From: CAYIYO01 sp964367715
GTDB taxonomy: Bacteria > Chlamydiota > Chlamydiia > Chlamydiales > Criblamydiaceae
Reading direction: 5' to 3'
DNA length: 23,787 bases
Assembly: GCA_964367715.1 (NCBI GenBank)
Contig: CAYIYO010000029.1
Coordinates: 1-23,787 of the forward strand
Position numbers and translations under genes: made by a program. The notes below the pieces were generated by a model. The model made no database searches and was not told the DNA's origin. It saw only the letters and a program-made list of their open reading frames with translations. Shown piece by piece: positions 5,934 to 14,104 of the stretch. How positions within the stretch are numbered: the first letter of the stretch is position 1; each line of letters opens with the position of its first letter.

Positions 5934-7778
5934 CTATTTTAGACGATTGAGATCGGTGATTTTTTCTTGCCCGTATTTGCCGTTAAGTTGCTGGTCGAGA
6001 TTATAGGCCGCGCTGATTAGACCTAGATGAGTGAAGCCTTGAGGGAAGTTGCCTAAGTGTTCGCCTTGAAATCCTAGCTGTTCTGAGTAGAGACCTAAGT
6101 GGTTGGCATAGCCCAGCATTTTTTCGAAATAGAAACGGGCTTTTTGGACGTAGCCTGAACGCGATAGACATTCGACATACCAGAAAGAGCAGAGAGAGAA
6201 TGTTCCTTCGTCGGCATGGATTCCCCTTGCGGCGCCGGCGTCGGTGCGGTAGCGGTAGACTAGGGAGTCTGAGACTAATTCCCTTTCTATGGCATCTAGG
6301 GTGGAGAGCCAGCGCGGATCACGTGGGCCGATAAACCGAACAAGAGGCATTAGGAGAGTGGAGGCGTCGACGCGATTGGAGCCTTTGTATTGGACGAATG
6401 TTTTGAGTTTTTCGTCGTAGTATTCCTCGAATATCGATCGGTATATTTTATCGCGTGTGACCACCCAGTTTTTATTAATAGGGAATGAGCGTTTTTCTGC
6501 GAGACGGATGGCGCGGTCGACTGCTACCCAGCACATCAGTTCTGAATACAGGAAGTGTTGCATTCCTTCTCGTATTTCCCAGATGCCGTTGTCGGGACGT
6601 TGCCAGTTGTCGCATAGCCAATCGATTTGTCCGGCGATGGCGTTCCAGAAATCGTATGAAATCATTTCTCCATATTTGTTGTAGAGATAGATCGAGTCCA
6701 TCAGTTCTCCGTAGATGTCTAGTTGAAGCTGTTGGTAGGCGCCGTTGCCGATGCGGACGGGGCCGGATTTGCGGTAGCCTTCTAGGTGAGTGAGTTCGAT
6801 TTCTTTTAAGTCTTTGGTCCCATTGAGGGCGTACATTAGGTTGAGTTTTCCTGGGTGGTTGATATCGCAGCAGCGTTTTTGTAGCCAGTCGATGAAGGCG
6901 CCGGCTTCTTTTGTGTAGCCCAAACGGATCAGGGCGTAGAGAGTGAAGGCGGTGTCACGGATCCAGTTGTAACGGTAGTCCCAATTTTTGCTTCCTCCGA
7001 TTTCTTCTGGAAGACTGAACGTTGGTGCAGCGACGATCGACCCGTATTTGTGTGAGGTGAGAAGTTTTAGGACTAGTGCTGAGCGGTTGATGATTTCTCT
7101 CCATCGCCCATTATATTTTGATTTTCCTATCCATGCTTTCCAGTAGTTGATTGTTTCGATCAGTGTTTTGTCGATATAGGCGGAGATGTCGCCGCGATTC
7201 GGGTGATTGGCATCGTATTGTTCAAGCATGAAGTCCGCTTTATTGCCTTCTTTTAGAGTGAATTCGGCGAAGGCGTCCCCTTCTTTGAGCTGGATGGGAA
7301 CTGTGCTGGTCAGACGTAGGACAAGTCCACTTTCATCATTGGAGGCGAAGATGATTTCGTTAGGGTTAGGTTGGGTGGCGGTGTGTGTGGAGCGGGCGTA
7401 GTTGAAACGGGGACAGCAGTTCATTTGGTATGTGGTATTTCCGCGGATGTTGCGTATGCGGCGTGCGAGGACGTTGCTTGTGCGTATTTCTTCTACTGGC
7501 ATGAAGTCAACGATCTCCCCTACTCCTTCAAAAGAAAGGTAGCGTGTTAGAAGGATATTCGTGTCGGGGATGTACATTTGTTTATGTTTAACATCGCCGT
7601 GGGCGGCTTCAATTTGGAAGTATCCGCCTTTGTTGACATCGAGCATGGCGGCGAAGATTGTGGGAGAGTCGAATTCGGGGAAGCACATGAAATCGATTGA
7701 TCCGTTAAGACCGACAAGGGCGACCGTATTTTGGTCACCGATGACACCGTAGTTTTCAATTGGTTGATAGTCGCGCAT
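5934..7778 (-). CDS. Glycoside hydrolase family 15 protein (glucoamylase or trehalase type)
   Basis: A 614-residue GH15 enzyme, which splits alpha-linked glucose from glucans or, in the actinobacterial GH15 trehalases, from trehalose by inverting hydrolysis. The start is ATG 7778-7776, five bases after GGAGG (7788-7784); the open frame upstream enters the palindromic element and is not used. The protein opens with YGVIGDQNTVALVGLNGSID, the N-terminal beta-sandwich typical of this bacterial group. The (alpha/alpha)6 barrel carries NWDYRYNWIRDT (265-276), GIWEIREG with the likely general acid Glu401, ADEGTFSLCSFW (522-533), and YSEQLGF with the likely base Glu566. No signal peptide is seen, so it is probably cytosolic. 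With otsA in the same window, trehalose or glycogen breakdown is plausible; sequence alone does not decide which. Confidence 0.92.
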   Translation of the reverse strand: MRDYQPIENYGVIGDQNTVALVGLNGSIDFMCFPEFDSPTIFAAMLDVNKGGYFQIEAAHGDVKHKQMYIPDTNILLTRYLSFEGVGEIVDFMPVEEIRTSNVLARRIRNIRGNTTYQMNCCPRFNYARSTHTATQPNPNEIIFASNDESGLVLRLTSTVPIQLKEGDAFAEFTLKEGNKADFMLEQYDANHPNRGDISAYIDKTLIETINYWKAWIGKSKYNGRWREIINRSALVLKLLTSHKYGSIVAAPTFSLPEEIGGSKNWDYRYNWIRDTAFTLYALIRLGYTKEAGAFIDWLQKRCCDINHPGKLNLMYALNGTKDLKEIELTHLEGYRKSGPVRIGNGAYQQLQLDIYGELMDSIYLYNKYGEMISYDFWNAIAGQIDWLCDNWQRPDNGIWEIREGMQHFLYSELMCWVAVDRAIRLAEKRSFPINKNWVVTRDKIYRSIFEEYYDEKLKTFVQYKGSNRVDASTLLMPLVRFIGPRDPRWLSTLDAIERELVSDSLVYRYRTDAGAARGIHADEGTFSLCSFWYVECLSRSGYVQKARFYFEKMLGYANHLGLYSEQLGFQGEHLGNFPQGFTHLGLISAAYNLDQQLNGKYGQEKITDLNRLK

Positions 7779-7800
7779 GGGATCCTCCAAAATTTTACTA

Positions 7801-7964
7801 TATACACAAGTGAATTTAAAAATTGGCTTTTTAAGCATGTCAAAGCCCCGGGATTGACCGATCGAAAGTCGTTTTATATTATTAATATTAAACGACTTTC
7901 GATCGGTCAATCGCGGGAGCTTTTACATCGCTCAAAAACCGATTCTTGATTTCACTTATGTATA
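7801..7964. repeat. 164-bp near-complete palindromic element, copy 1
   Basis: The ends are TATAC and GTATA. A perfect 23-bp stem (7852-7874 with 7890-7912) surrounds a 15-base AT-rich centre. Outer arms continue the pairing imperfectly to the ends. It aligns without gaps to 17562-17725, sharing the blocks CAAAGCCCCG and CGCGGGAGC. It lies between the divergent GH15 and 8033 genes, so it cannot simply be a terminator for either. It has no coding capacity. It could be a MITE-like element or a structured regulatory element. Confidence 0.9.
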
Positions 7965-8032
7965 GCATCCTATTTAATTCGGTCTATTGATTTTTTAAAA
8001 TTATTATTATAACTTAAAATTGAGGGTTAATA

Positions 8033-9556
8033 ATGAACAAAATCGTCAAAGAGCTTGATCCTGGGGTGATTCATCAGAGAGATCGGATGCAATTTGAGTT
8101 GAAATCTGAGTTCATTCCCTTGAACACAAATCACGTAAGCATCTTTAGCCAAGAGCTTTACATTTTTATTCCAAACAGTTTACAGATTAATCCCTTAACT
8201 TATCCTAAGCATCAGTTCTATTGCGATGAGACCCATTTTATTCGTTATAAGACCCCTCGGTTTACTTTAAAGCAGCTGGTCGATCCGGCCAATGTGCTTT
8301 CTCCATTGAATGTGATTGCATTCGATTTTGGGGCGGAGCTATCGAATGAAGTGATGCGACATGTGGAAGATGAGTTGAAGCTATTGGGGAATATTTTTCG
8401 TAGTGCGCTGAGAGAGCGGGTGCTTATTTTGATGAAGCAAATAAAAAAGAGTAGTGCTGACGAATTTTGTGCCGAGTGTCAAGAGTTGAGCTGTGAAGTG
8501 CAGGCATTTCGAGTTGCCTTTGATCAGCTGGAAAATCAGTGCTTAGCGCGCGGATCTGACACTGTTTTAAAGACCTATTTTATCTATATGGATGAGTTTT
8601 TGAGTAATGCGATCGACTATTATTTTTCTGCCCTTTTATATCGCATGCGCAGCCTTGTTGGGGAGGAGTATGCCCAGGCGGATGCTATTCTTGTGGAGGA
8701 GATCCTTCGCGAGAAGCATGACCGTACTGCGCTTACTGTCGAGGTAGAGGATGTTCAGGAGGACGCTGTTGCAAGTGAAGAGATTTTTTATCGCAATGGA
8801 TTATTGAATAAGTTTGTGTTTGATGCATTGCAGTTAAATACGAGTCGTTCTTCGCCGGATCTTGCTTTGCAGAATTTTATAGGGAGTTTGGCTGCGGGAA
8901 TTGCAATGTTGTTTTATTTCTTATTTTTTATTTGGCAGGGACAGGTTTTTGTGCTTAATTCTGAGCCCTTCATTATTGCAACTGTGGTTTTATATGTGCT
9001 TAAAGATAGATTAAAAGAGGTGCTGAAGTCTTTTTCTTATCGTTTGGCGTTTCGTTGGTTTTCTGACTATACGACTAAAATTCGTTCTCCTAAAGGAGAT
9101 GTCACATTAGGAAAGCTGAAAGAGTCGTTTACATTTGTGGAGGCTAGTAAGTTGCCGGAAGAGATCACTAAGGCGCGAAATAGAGAATACCATGCCATTT
9201 TAGAGGATTTTCGACGCCCTGAAAATGTGATCCATTATAAGCAGACCATTGAGATGCAGCCTCGTTCTTCGATGACCTTGGGGCGGCGGAATGGGTTGAA
9301 TGTCATTTTAAGGTTTAATATTTCGAATTTTCTTAGAAAGGCGGATGATCCTTTTCATTCTTACATTAGCCTTAATAAAGAAACAAATAAATGCACCATG
9401 ATGCGATTGCCTAAAGTGTATCATCTCAACATTATCGTAAAAAACCATTACATGCGTGAAGATGGAACTTTTTATGATGAGCTAAAAAAGTTTAGACTAA
9501 TCATTGACAAAGACGGGATCAAGCGTATTGATCATGTGCAGTCGATCCCCTCTTAA
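8033..9556 (+). CDS. Hypothetical 507-residue protein with two central membrane helices
   Basis: ATG 8033 follows GAGGG by about eight bases. The N-terminal ~270 residues are soluble and charged, with helical stretches such as VMRHVEDELKLLGNIFRSAL and a Cys pair near 146-154. Two hydrophobic helices follow (about 281-301 and 308-323), separated by a short loop. A basic stretch (LKDRLKEVLKSFSYRLAFRW) and a C-terminal domain of about 170 residues come next, with strand-rich LNVILRFNISNFL, VYHLNIIVKNHY and FRLIIDKDGIKRI. The layout suggests a membrane-anchored protein with both domains on the same side. I recognise no family. It converges on the FMN reductase with an 11-base gap. Confidence 0.8.
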   Translation: MNKIVKELDPGVIHQRDRMQFELKSEFIPLNTNHVSIFSQELYIFIPNSLQINPLTYPKHQFYCDETHFIRYKTPRFTLKQLVDPANVLSPLNVIAFDFGAELSNEVMRHVEDELKLLGNIFRSALRERVLILMKQIKKSSADEFCAECQELSCEVQAFRVAFDQLENQCLARGSDTVLKTYFIYMDEFLSNAIDYYFSALLYRMRSLVGEEYAQADAILVEEILREKHDRTALTVEVEDVQEDAVASEEIFYRNGLLNKFVFDALQLNTSRSSPDLALQNFIGSLAAGIAMLFYFLFFIWQGQVFVLNSEPFIIATVVLYVLKDRLKEVLKSFSYRLAFRWFSDYTTKIRSPKGDVTLGKLKESFTFVEASKLPEEITKARNREYHAILEDFRRPENVIHYKQTIEMQPRSSMTLGRRNGLNVILRFNISNFLRKADDPFHSYISLNKETNKCTMMRLPKVYHLNIIVKNHYMREDGTFYDELKKFRLIIDKDGIKRIDHVQSIPS

Positions 9557-9567
9557 GACCATATTCC

Positions 9568-10143
9568 TTAGATCAGCTTTGCGAGCATTTTCTGTAGTGC
9601 CGTGCCTAAGACTGCTGTTGCTTTTTGTTTGGCAGGATCTTTTAGAGTGCCATCGTCATTAAAGGCTTCGTAAGCTAAAGGGAGTGTCACTTGAGTGGGA
9701 AGAACGATGACATTGATGTTTTCTAATATTGAACGTAGGTGAACTAGACCGCGAATTCCGCCTAAGCCGCCTGGGGAGGCGCTCATGATCACCGCTACTT
9801 TTCCTTTAAAGCATTGAAGATTCGCCTCGTTTTCTATTGCTTTGCGAGAGACCCAGTCGATGGTATTTTTCAGCGTTCCGCTGATTGAGCTATTATATTC
9901 TGGGGAAGCGATAAGGAGGCCATGGTGTTCATTAAAAATTTTCTTTAACTGAAGAGCAACTTCGGGAAGGCCGGAAGCTTCTTCATCATCTTCGTCGTAA
10001 AGAGGGAGAGGATAGTCCTTTAGGTCGATAAAAGTGACTTCTGCCCCGGCTTCTTCCGCAGCTTTGGCGGCAATTTTAACAAGTTTTTTGTTGTAGGAGT
10101 CTTTGCGTGTGCTGCCGGCGAATGCCAATATTTTTACTTTCAC
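9568..10143 (-). CDS. NADPH-dependent FMN reductase / flavodoxin-fold oxidoreductase
   Basis: A 191-residue member of PF03358, flavoproteins that use NAD(P)H to reduce FMN, quinones or azo compounds in the cytosol. The phosphate-binding loop GSTRKDSYN (10-18) and the flavin-binding SPEYNSSISGTLKNTIDW (80-97) are plainly present, with SASPGGLGG further on. I choose the GTG at 10143-10141: AGGA lies four bases upstream, the domain begins at once (KVKILAFAGSTR), and the longer frame from 10197 would start inside the promoter at 10189-10216. The physiological electron acceptor cannot be told. Confidence 0.9.
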   Translation of the reverse strand: MKVKILAFAGSTRKDSYNKKLVKIAAKAAEEAGAEVTFIDLKDYPLPLYDEDDEEASGLPEVALQLKKIFNEHHGLLIASPEYNSSISGTLKNTIDWVSRKAIENEANLQCFKGKVAVIMSASPGGLGGIRGLVHLRSILENINVIVLPTQVTLPLAYEAFNDDGTLKDPAKQKATAVLGTALQKMLAKLI

Positions 10144-10188
10144 TGTTTCCTGCCTATTGTGTAAAAACAAATTTAATTTTATATGTAA

Positions 10189-10216
10189 ATTATACACAAG
10201 GAAATCGACATGTCAA
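10189..10216 (-). promoter_or_regulatory. Consensus sigma70-type promoter for the FMN reductase
   Basis: TTGACA (10216-10211), a 16-base spacer and TATAAT (10194-10189), both hexamers exact. Predicted start near 10182, about 40 bases before the GTG start. The -35 box overlaps the first codons of the divergent gene at 10210. Confidence 0.85.
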
Positions 10217-10617
10217 TTTCGAAAAAAGCAATCATCGCATTTATCTCTGGATGCCTAGGAGGCGTTGCTGTTAACACCTTCAATTTATTGTTTGGTTTTT
10301 TAAATCTACCTCGACTCGTGGGTTTTGATTTCATGCCGGACTTCAATTTGATCGATTTATTGAGTGACCTTGGATGGGGAGGGCTATGGGGATTACTTTT
10401 TCTTGTGCCCTTTTTGGATGGAATGATCACTCTTAAAGGGATATTGATCGGGGCTCTTTCTTTTTGTGTGCAGATGTTAGTTGCGATCTCTTACATTCAC
10501 CACCATCCTGTGGGTTTAATGGATCCTCTTCCGCTTATTGCGTATCTTTTTGGGTTGAATGCGTTTTGGGGAATTGTTTCTTCTTTGAGCTGGAACAGCT
10601 GGAAAGACTTTGCTTAG
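10210..10617 (+). CDS. Hypothetical small integral membrane protein
   Basis: A 135-residue protein with four hydrophobic segments: near the N-terminus after a basic SISKKA opening, then around WGGLWGLLFLVPFL, IGALSFCVQMLVAISYI, and LIAYLFGLNAFWGIVSS. The ATG at 10210 has AAGGAA about seven bases upstream. Its start codon lies next to the -35 box of the divergent FMN reductase promoter, so expression of the two genes may interfere. I recognise no named family; similar small membrane proteins of unknown role occur in many bacteria. The reading frame is intact and clearly coding by composition. Confidence 0.75.
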   Translation: MSISKKAIIAFISGCLGGVAVNTFNLLFGFLNLPRLVGFDFMPDFNLIDLLSDLGWGGLWGLLFLVPFLDGMITLKGILIGALSFCVQMLVAISYIHHHPVGLMDPLPLIAYLFGLNAFWGIVSSLSWNSWKDFA

Positions 10618-10672
10618 TGGTAAGTTTAAAATATTTTATTACATTCCCCTATCTAAAAATAAAATTAAATCA

Positions 10673-10701
10673 TTGATTATATGTGATTTAGACCTTATAC
10701 T
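10673..10701 (+). promoter_or_regulatory. Probable promoter of the rRNA methyltransferase gene
   Basis: TTGATT (10673-10678), a 17-base spacer and TATACT (10696-10701). Predicted start near 10708, about 27 bases before the ATG. Confidence 0.7.
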
Positions 10702-10734
10702 CTCCTTTTAAAAACGCATGAATGGAGAGATCAC

Positions 10735-12237
10735 ATGAAAAGAAATAAAGCATTTAAACCTAAATCCGGAGCGCAATCCGTTCAACGCAAGCCTGCAGCA
10801 GCACCTGGAAAGTACTCCTCTGAGCGACGAAGCTTTGACAGCAAGAGATCCCCAAGTAAAGGACCTGCAGGAAGAAGTTCTTCCCCAGGACGTGCACGTC
10901 CAGCGAGTGCAGGATGGTCATCAGACCGAGTGAACTCTGAATCAAGAGGACCTTCTGCTGGCCGTAGTGGAAGACCTGGTGAAAAAAGACCAGAGCGCCG
11001 TGAAGGATCGTCTGAGTGGAAGAGTGATGAAAGAAGAGGACCTTCTGCGGGACGTGGACGTCCGGCGAGTGCAGGATGGTCATCAGACCGAGTGAACTCT
11101 GAATCAAGAGGACCTTCTGCTGGCCGTAGTGGAAGACCTGGTGAAAAAAGACCAGAGCGCCGTGAAGGATCGTCTGAGTGGAAGAGTGACGAAAGAAGAG
11201 GACCTTCCGCAGGACGTGGACGTCCGGCAAGTGCAGGATGGTCATCAGATCGTGAGAGGCCAGCAGGACGTGGCCCTTCCGCTAGCCGTGGTCGTCCAGG
11301 AGAAGGGCGTCCAGAGCGCCGTGAAGGATCGTCTGAGTGGAAGAGTGACGAAAGAAGAGGACCTTCAGCGGGACGTGAGCGTCCGAAAGATAATGTTTGG
11401 GGATCTGAATACAAGCGACCTTTACAAGAAAGCCGTCCGCGCAGTTTTGAGAAAGAAGCACCTCGCGTCGCATCTACTAGAAAACCTGTCGATGCCTCTC
11501 CATCGAAGCCACAATATGTTGCGCATCATGGACAGATGATCATGGGTAGAAACTGCGTACGAGAAGTATTGCTTCACTCCCCTGCTCGCCTTGTACGCGT
11601 GTACACTTCTAAAGAAGAGGGTGATGAGTTATTGGATCAGCTTAAAGCGGCAAATATTGAAGTTGTCGTGATGAAAAAAGATCAACTCAATGCGATGATG
11701 GATTCTGAGTCACATCAAAACTTCGTTGCGCAGGTGCGTCCTCGTCCTGAGCTTTGTACCGAAGATTATCTTGTTGAAACAAAGGATAAGGACTTAGTTC
11801 TTGCATTGGATTCTATTTCTGATCCACAAAATCTTGGAGCGATCTTACGTGCTGCAGAGTGTTTTGGAGTGGGTGCGGTGATGTGGTCAAAAAATCGTGG
11901 TGTTGAAGTGACTCCTGTCGTGACGAAAGTCAGTGTGGGCGCTTCAGAGCTCGTTTGTTTGCTTAAAGTGTCAAATCTTGTCGAAGAACTCAAAAAGTTC
12001 TCTGATGCAGGGTATTCAATCGTCACAGCAGAAGTGAATGATGATGCTGTTTCGCTTTTTGACTTTGATTTTCCGCAAAAAACTGTATTGGTGATGGGAT
12101 CTGAAGGCGAAGGAATTCGCAAGCTTCTCAGTACGCAGGCGGATTTTAGAGTCTATGTTCCAATGGCTGGAAAGATTGATTCGCTGAATGTGTCGCAAGC
12201 AACATCTGTATTGTTGTCTTATTGGAAGGCGTCGTAA
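10735..12237 (+). CDS. rlmB: RlmB/TrmH-type 2'-O-ribose rRNA methyltransferase with long basic repeat tail
   Basis: A SPOUT-superfamily enzyme that transfers a methyl group from SAM to a ribose 2'-OH in RNA; RlmB acts on Gm2251 of 23S rRNA. Residues 264-340 match the substrate-binding domain (MIMGRNCVREVL, QNFVAQVRP). Residues 352-498 form the knotted domain with motif 1 DPQNLGAILRAAE (363-375), motif 2 VMGSEGEGIRKLL (453-465) and motif 3 IDSLNVSQATSVLLSYW (481-497). The family is usually about 250 residues. Here ~260 residues precede it, with a low-complexity Arg/Gly/Ser/Pro tail (pI very basic) containing about three copies of a 54-residue unit. The tail is probably disordered and RNA-binding. 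ATG 10735 has GGAGAG seven bases upstream. A strong terminator follows. The methylated site is inferred from family, so the gene symbol is provisional. Confidence 0.92.
   Translation: MKRNKAFKPKSGAQSVQRKPAAAPGKYSSERRSFDSKRSPSKGPAGRSSSPGRARPASAGWSSDRVNSESRGPSAGRSGRPGEKRPERREGSSEWKSDERRGPSAGRGRPASAGWSSDRVNSESRGPSAGRSGRPGEKRPERREGSSEWKSDERRGPSAGRGRPASAGWSSDRERPAGRGPSASRGRPGEGRPERREGSSEWKSDERRGPSAGRERPKDNVWGSEYKRPLQESRPRSFEKEAPRVASTRKPVDASPSKPQYVAHHGQMIMGRNCVREVLLHSPARLVRVYTSKEEGDELLDQLKAANIEVVVMKKDQLNAMMDSESHQNFVAQVRPRPELCTEDYLVETKDKDLVLALDSISDPQNLGAILRAAECFGVGAVMWSKNRGVEVTPVVTKVSVGASELVCLLKVSNLVEELKKFSDAGYSIVTAEVNDDAVSLFDFDFPQKTVLVMGSEGEGIRKLLSTQADFRVYVPMAGKIDSLNVSQATSVLLSYWKAS
10888..11370 (+). 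repeat. In-frame tandem repeat, 162 + 162 + 159 bp
   Basis: Units start at GGACGTG: 10888-11049, 11050-11211 and 11212-11370. The first two are almost identical; the third has a rewritten middle. A further partial start lies at 11371. Each unit encodes about 54 residues with RRGPSAGR, SAGWSSDR and PERREGSSEWKSDE blocks. Confidence 0.92.
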
Positions 12238-12276
12238 TAATTAAGACGTAAGCGTCATCAAACAAATTATTATTTT

Positions 12277-12306
12277 AATCCAGTCCTCGGTAGGACTGGA
12301 TTTTTT
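12277..12306 (+). terminator. Intrinsic terminator after the rRNA methyltransferase gene
   Basis: Perfect 11-bp stem AATCCAGTCCT / AGGACTGGATT with a CGGT loop, followed by a T-run. Confidence 0.95.
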
Positions 12307-12405
12307 ATTTATACCAACTTTCTCTTTCGCCTATTAATTGTAAAGATTTCTTAAAGATGCCCCCATTTTATTATTTTTAATTTTAAAGAAAAAGTAAATA
12401 TGGGA

Positions 12406-12434
12406 TTGAATTATAAATTTGTTTGCTTTATAAT
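12406..12434 (+). promoter_or_regulatory. Promoter of the nucleotide transporter gene
   Basis: TTGAAT (12406-12411), a 17-base spacer and exact TATAAT (12429-12434). Predicted start near 12441, about 30 bases before the ATG. Confidence 0.8.
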
Positions 12435-12471
12435 ATAAGCAATTAATAAACAACAATAATAGGTAACAAGC

Positions 12472-14034
12472 ATGACCTCATCAAACAAAGTAGATAATAA
12501 CGAATTTTCAACACTGAGGGCGATATTTTTTCCAATCCACGCCCATGAGTTCAAGAAGTTAGTGCCGATGGCACTGATGATGTTATTCATTCTTTTCAAT
12601 TATACCATTGTCCGTAACGTGAAGGATTCTTTGGTTGTGAATGCTAGGGGATCGGATGCGGAGATTATTTCCTTTTTAAAGTTATGGGGAACGATGCCGG
12701 CTGCGGTACTGTTTATGGTCCTTTATTCAAAGATGGCGTCGATTTTCAAGCGAGAGACCGTCTTTTACATTTTTGTGAGTGGATTTATTGCCTTTTTTGG
12801 ATTTTTTGCATTTTTGATGTATCCGAATATTGAGTATCTGCATCCGAATCATGAGACCGTGTACAATTTGCAGCAGTATTATCCTAATTTCAAGTGGTTT
12901 ATTTCCATGTGGGGAAATTGGTCCTATTGTCTGTTTTACATTTTAGCGGAGTTATGGGGTAGTGTTGTGTTGTCGTTGTTGTTTTGGCAGTTTGCGAATG
13001 AGACGACGAAGGCAAGTGAGGCCAAGAGACATTATCCATTATTTGGCTTTATCGGGAATATAGGCCTTATTTTATCTGGAGTCATTATTACCCTTCTGTG
13101 TGGGGGTAGAGGTGGAGAAGAGGCTGTTGCGGAGTTTGATCCTTCTTGGGAATTAAATCTTAAGATTTTGATGAGTTTGGTCTGCGGAGCGGGACTGATC
13201 ACGATGGGATTATACTATTGGATGAATCGTAAGATTGTTCCGACGTTGGAAGTTGGGGATAAGACTCCGAAGAAAAAGAAGCCGAAGTTGTCGTTGAGCG
13301 AGAGCTTTAAGTATATTGTTAGCTCTAAGCATTTGTTGTGTATTGCAATTTTGGTGCTTTCTTATGGAGTGACCATTAACTATATCGACGTTTTGTGGAA
13401 AGGGCAGGTTAAGTTGTACACCAATGGCGATAAGAATGCGTATACCGATTATATGGCATATTTATCGACGTTAACAGGGTTGATGGCGCTTGTATTGATG
13501 CCATTAAGTAGTTATGTGTTGCGCCGCTTTAGCTGGAAGAAAGTTGCGTGTATTGTTCCAGCGACGTTGATTGTGACGAGCATCATCTTCTTTACTGCTG
13601 TTTATTATGGGCATATTCAAGGGACAGCTGAGCCTTTGTTTGCTGGGGTGACAGCGATGGGGCTGGCGGTGCAGATTGGACTTATTGGCGGAGCCTTTAC
13701 TAAAGCCTCGAAGTATTCGTTGTTTGATTCGACGAAGGAGATGGCGTATATCCCATTGGATAATGAGTTAAGAACGAAAGGAAAGGCAGCGGTTGATGTA
13801 TCGGGTGGCCGTTTAGGAAAGTCGGGTGGGGCATTAACCTTCTTCATCTTACAGACATTGATTCCTGGGGCGACACTGCCGTCGTTGATTCCTTTGGTTG
13901 CTGTTGTGGCGATTGCGATTTTTGTCTCTTGGTTTTCTGCTGTTGGCAAGCTAGGAACTAGCTTGAAAGAGTTGAATGAGGAGACAGAAGAAAAGCAGGC
14001 TGCTGAGAACGGTTTAAAAGCTGCAGAAGCTTAA
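12472..14034 (+). CDS. tlcA: Tlc/NTT-family nucleotide transporter, probable ATP/ADP antiporter
   Basis: A 520-residue polytopic inner-membrane protein with about 11-12 hydrophobic segments. It belongs to the NTT family (PF03219) of chlamydiae, rickettsiae and plastids. These carriers exchange host ATP for bacterial ADP or import nucleotides. Typical stretches are ILFNYTIVRNVKDSLVVNARGSDAEIISFLKLWG (near 40-73), the cytosolic loop with KTPKKKKPKLSLSESFKYI, and the C-terminal signature IPLDNELRTKGKAAVDV followed by GGRLGKSGG. The last ~25 residues are charged and soluble. Chlamydiae often have several NTT paralogues with different substrates. The resemblance is to the ATP/ADP exchanger, but substrate specificity needs a comparison with characterised paralogues. 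The ATG at 12472 has only a weak AGG SD. A promoter lies upstream and a terminator downstream, so it is monocistronic. Confidence 0.95.
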   Translation: MTSSNKVDNNEFSTLRAIFFPIHAHEFKKLVPMALMMLFILFNYTIVRNVKDSLVVNARGSDAEIISFLKLWGTMPAAVLFMVLYSKMASIFKRETVFYIFVSGFIAFFGFFAFLMYPNIEYLHPNHETVYNLQQYYPNFKWFISMWGNWSYCLFYILAELWGSVVLSLLFWQFANETTKASEAKRHYPLFGFIGNIGLILSGVIITLLCGGRGGEEAVAEFDPSWELNLKILMSLVCGAGLITMGLYYWMNRKIVPTLEVGDKTPKKKKPKLSLSESFKYIVSSKHLLCIAILVLSYGVTINYIDVLWKGQVKLYTNGDKNAYTDYMAYLSTLTGLMALVLMPLSSYVLRRFSWKKVACIVPATLIVTSIIFFTAVYYGHIQGTAEPLFAGVTAMGLAVQIGLIGGAFTKASKYSLFDSTKEMAYIPLDNELRTKGKAAVDVSGGRLGKSGGALTFFILQTLIPGATLPSLIPLVAVVAIAIFVSWFSAVGKLGTSLKELNEETEEKQAAENGLKAAEA

Positions 14035-14051
14035 ACCTTTCATTTGTGTAT

Positions 14052-14098
14052 AGATGCTCAGAATGTGGACGACTCCCCTTCTGAGCATCTTTTTTTTT
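14052..14098 (+). terminator. Intrinsic terminator after the nucleotide transporter gene
   Basis: Perfect 12-bp stem AGATGCTCAGAA / TTCTGAGCATCT with a 15-base loop and nine T residues. On the minus strand there is no T-run after the stem, so it serves the plus-strand gene only. Confidence 0.95.
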
Positions 14099-14104
14099 AG
14101 CTTC

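Noticed and set aside
7779..7910. Longer N-terminus of the GH15 frame starting at 7910
   Set aside because: It runs through the palindromic element, and the strong GGAGG SD points to ATG 7778, where the conserved N-terminus begins.
7801..7964. The long palindrome as an ordinary intrinsic terminator
   Set aside because: Copy 1 lies between divergent genes with no transcript end to serve, and there is no T-run after the stem. Its size and conserved blocks point elsewhere.
10144..10197. ATG start at 10197 for the FMN reductase
   Set aside because: The codons lie within and just after the consensus -10 box, so they would not be in the transcript. The GTG at 10143 has an SD and starts the domain.
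10782..11414. Long minus-strand open frame (210 codons) opposite the rRNA methyltransferase tail
   Set aside because: It lies opposite the Arg/Ser/Pro repeat, whose periodic codons keep stops out of other frames. It has no SD and no family-like sequence.
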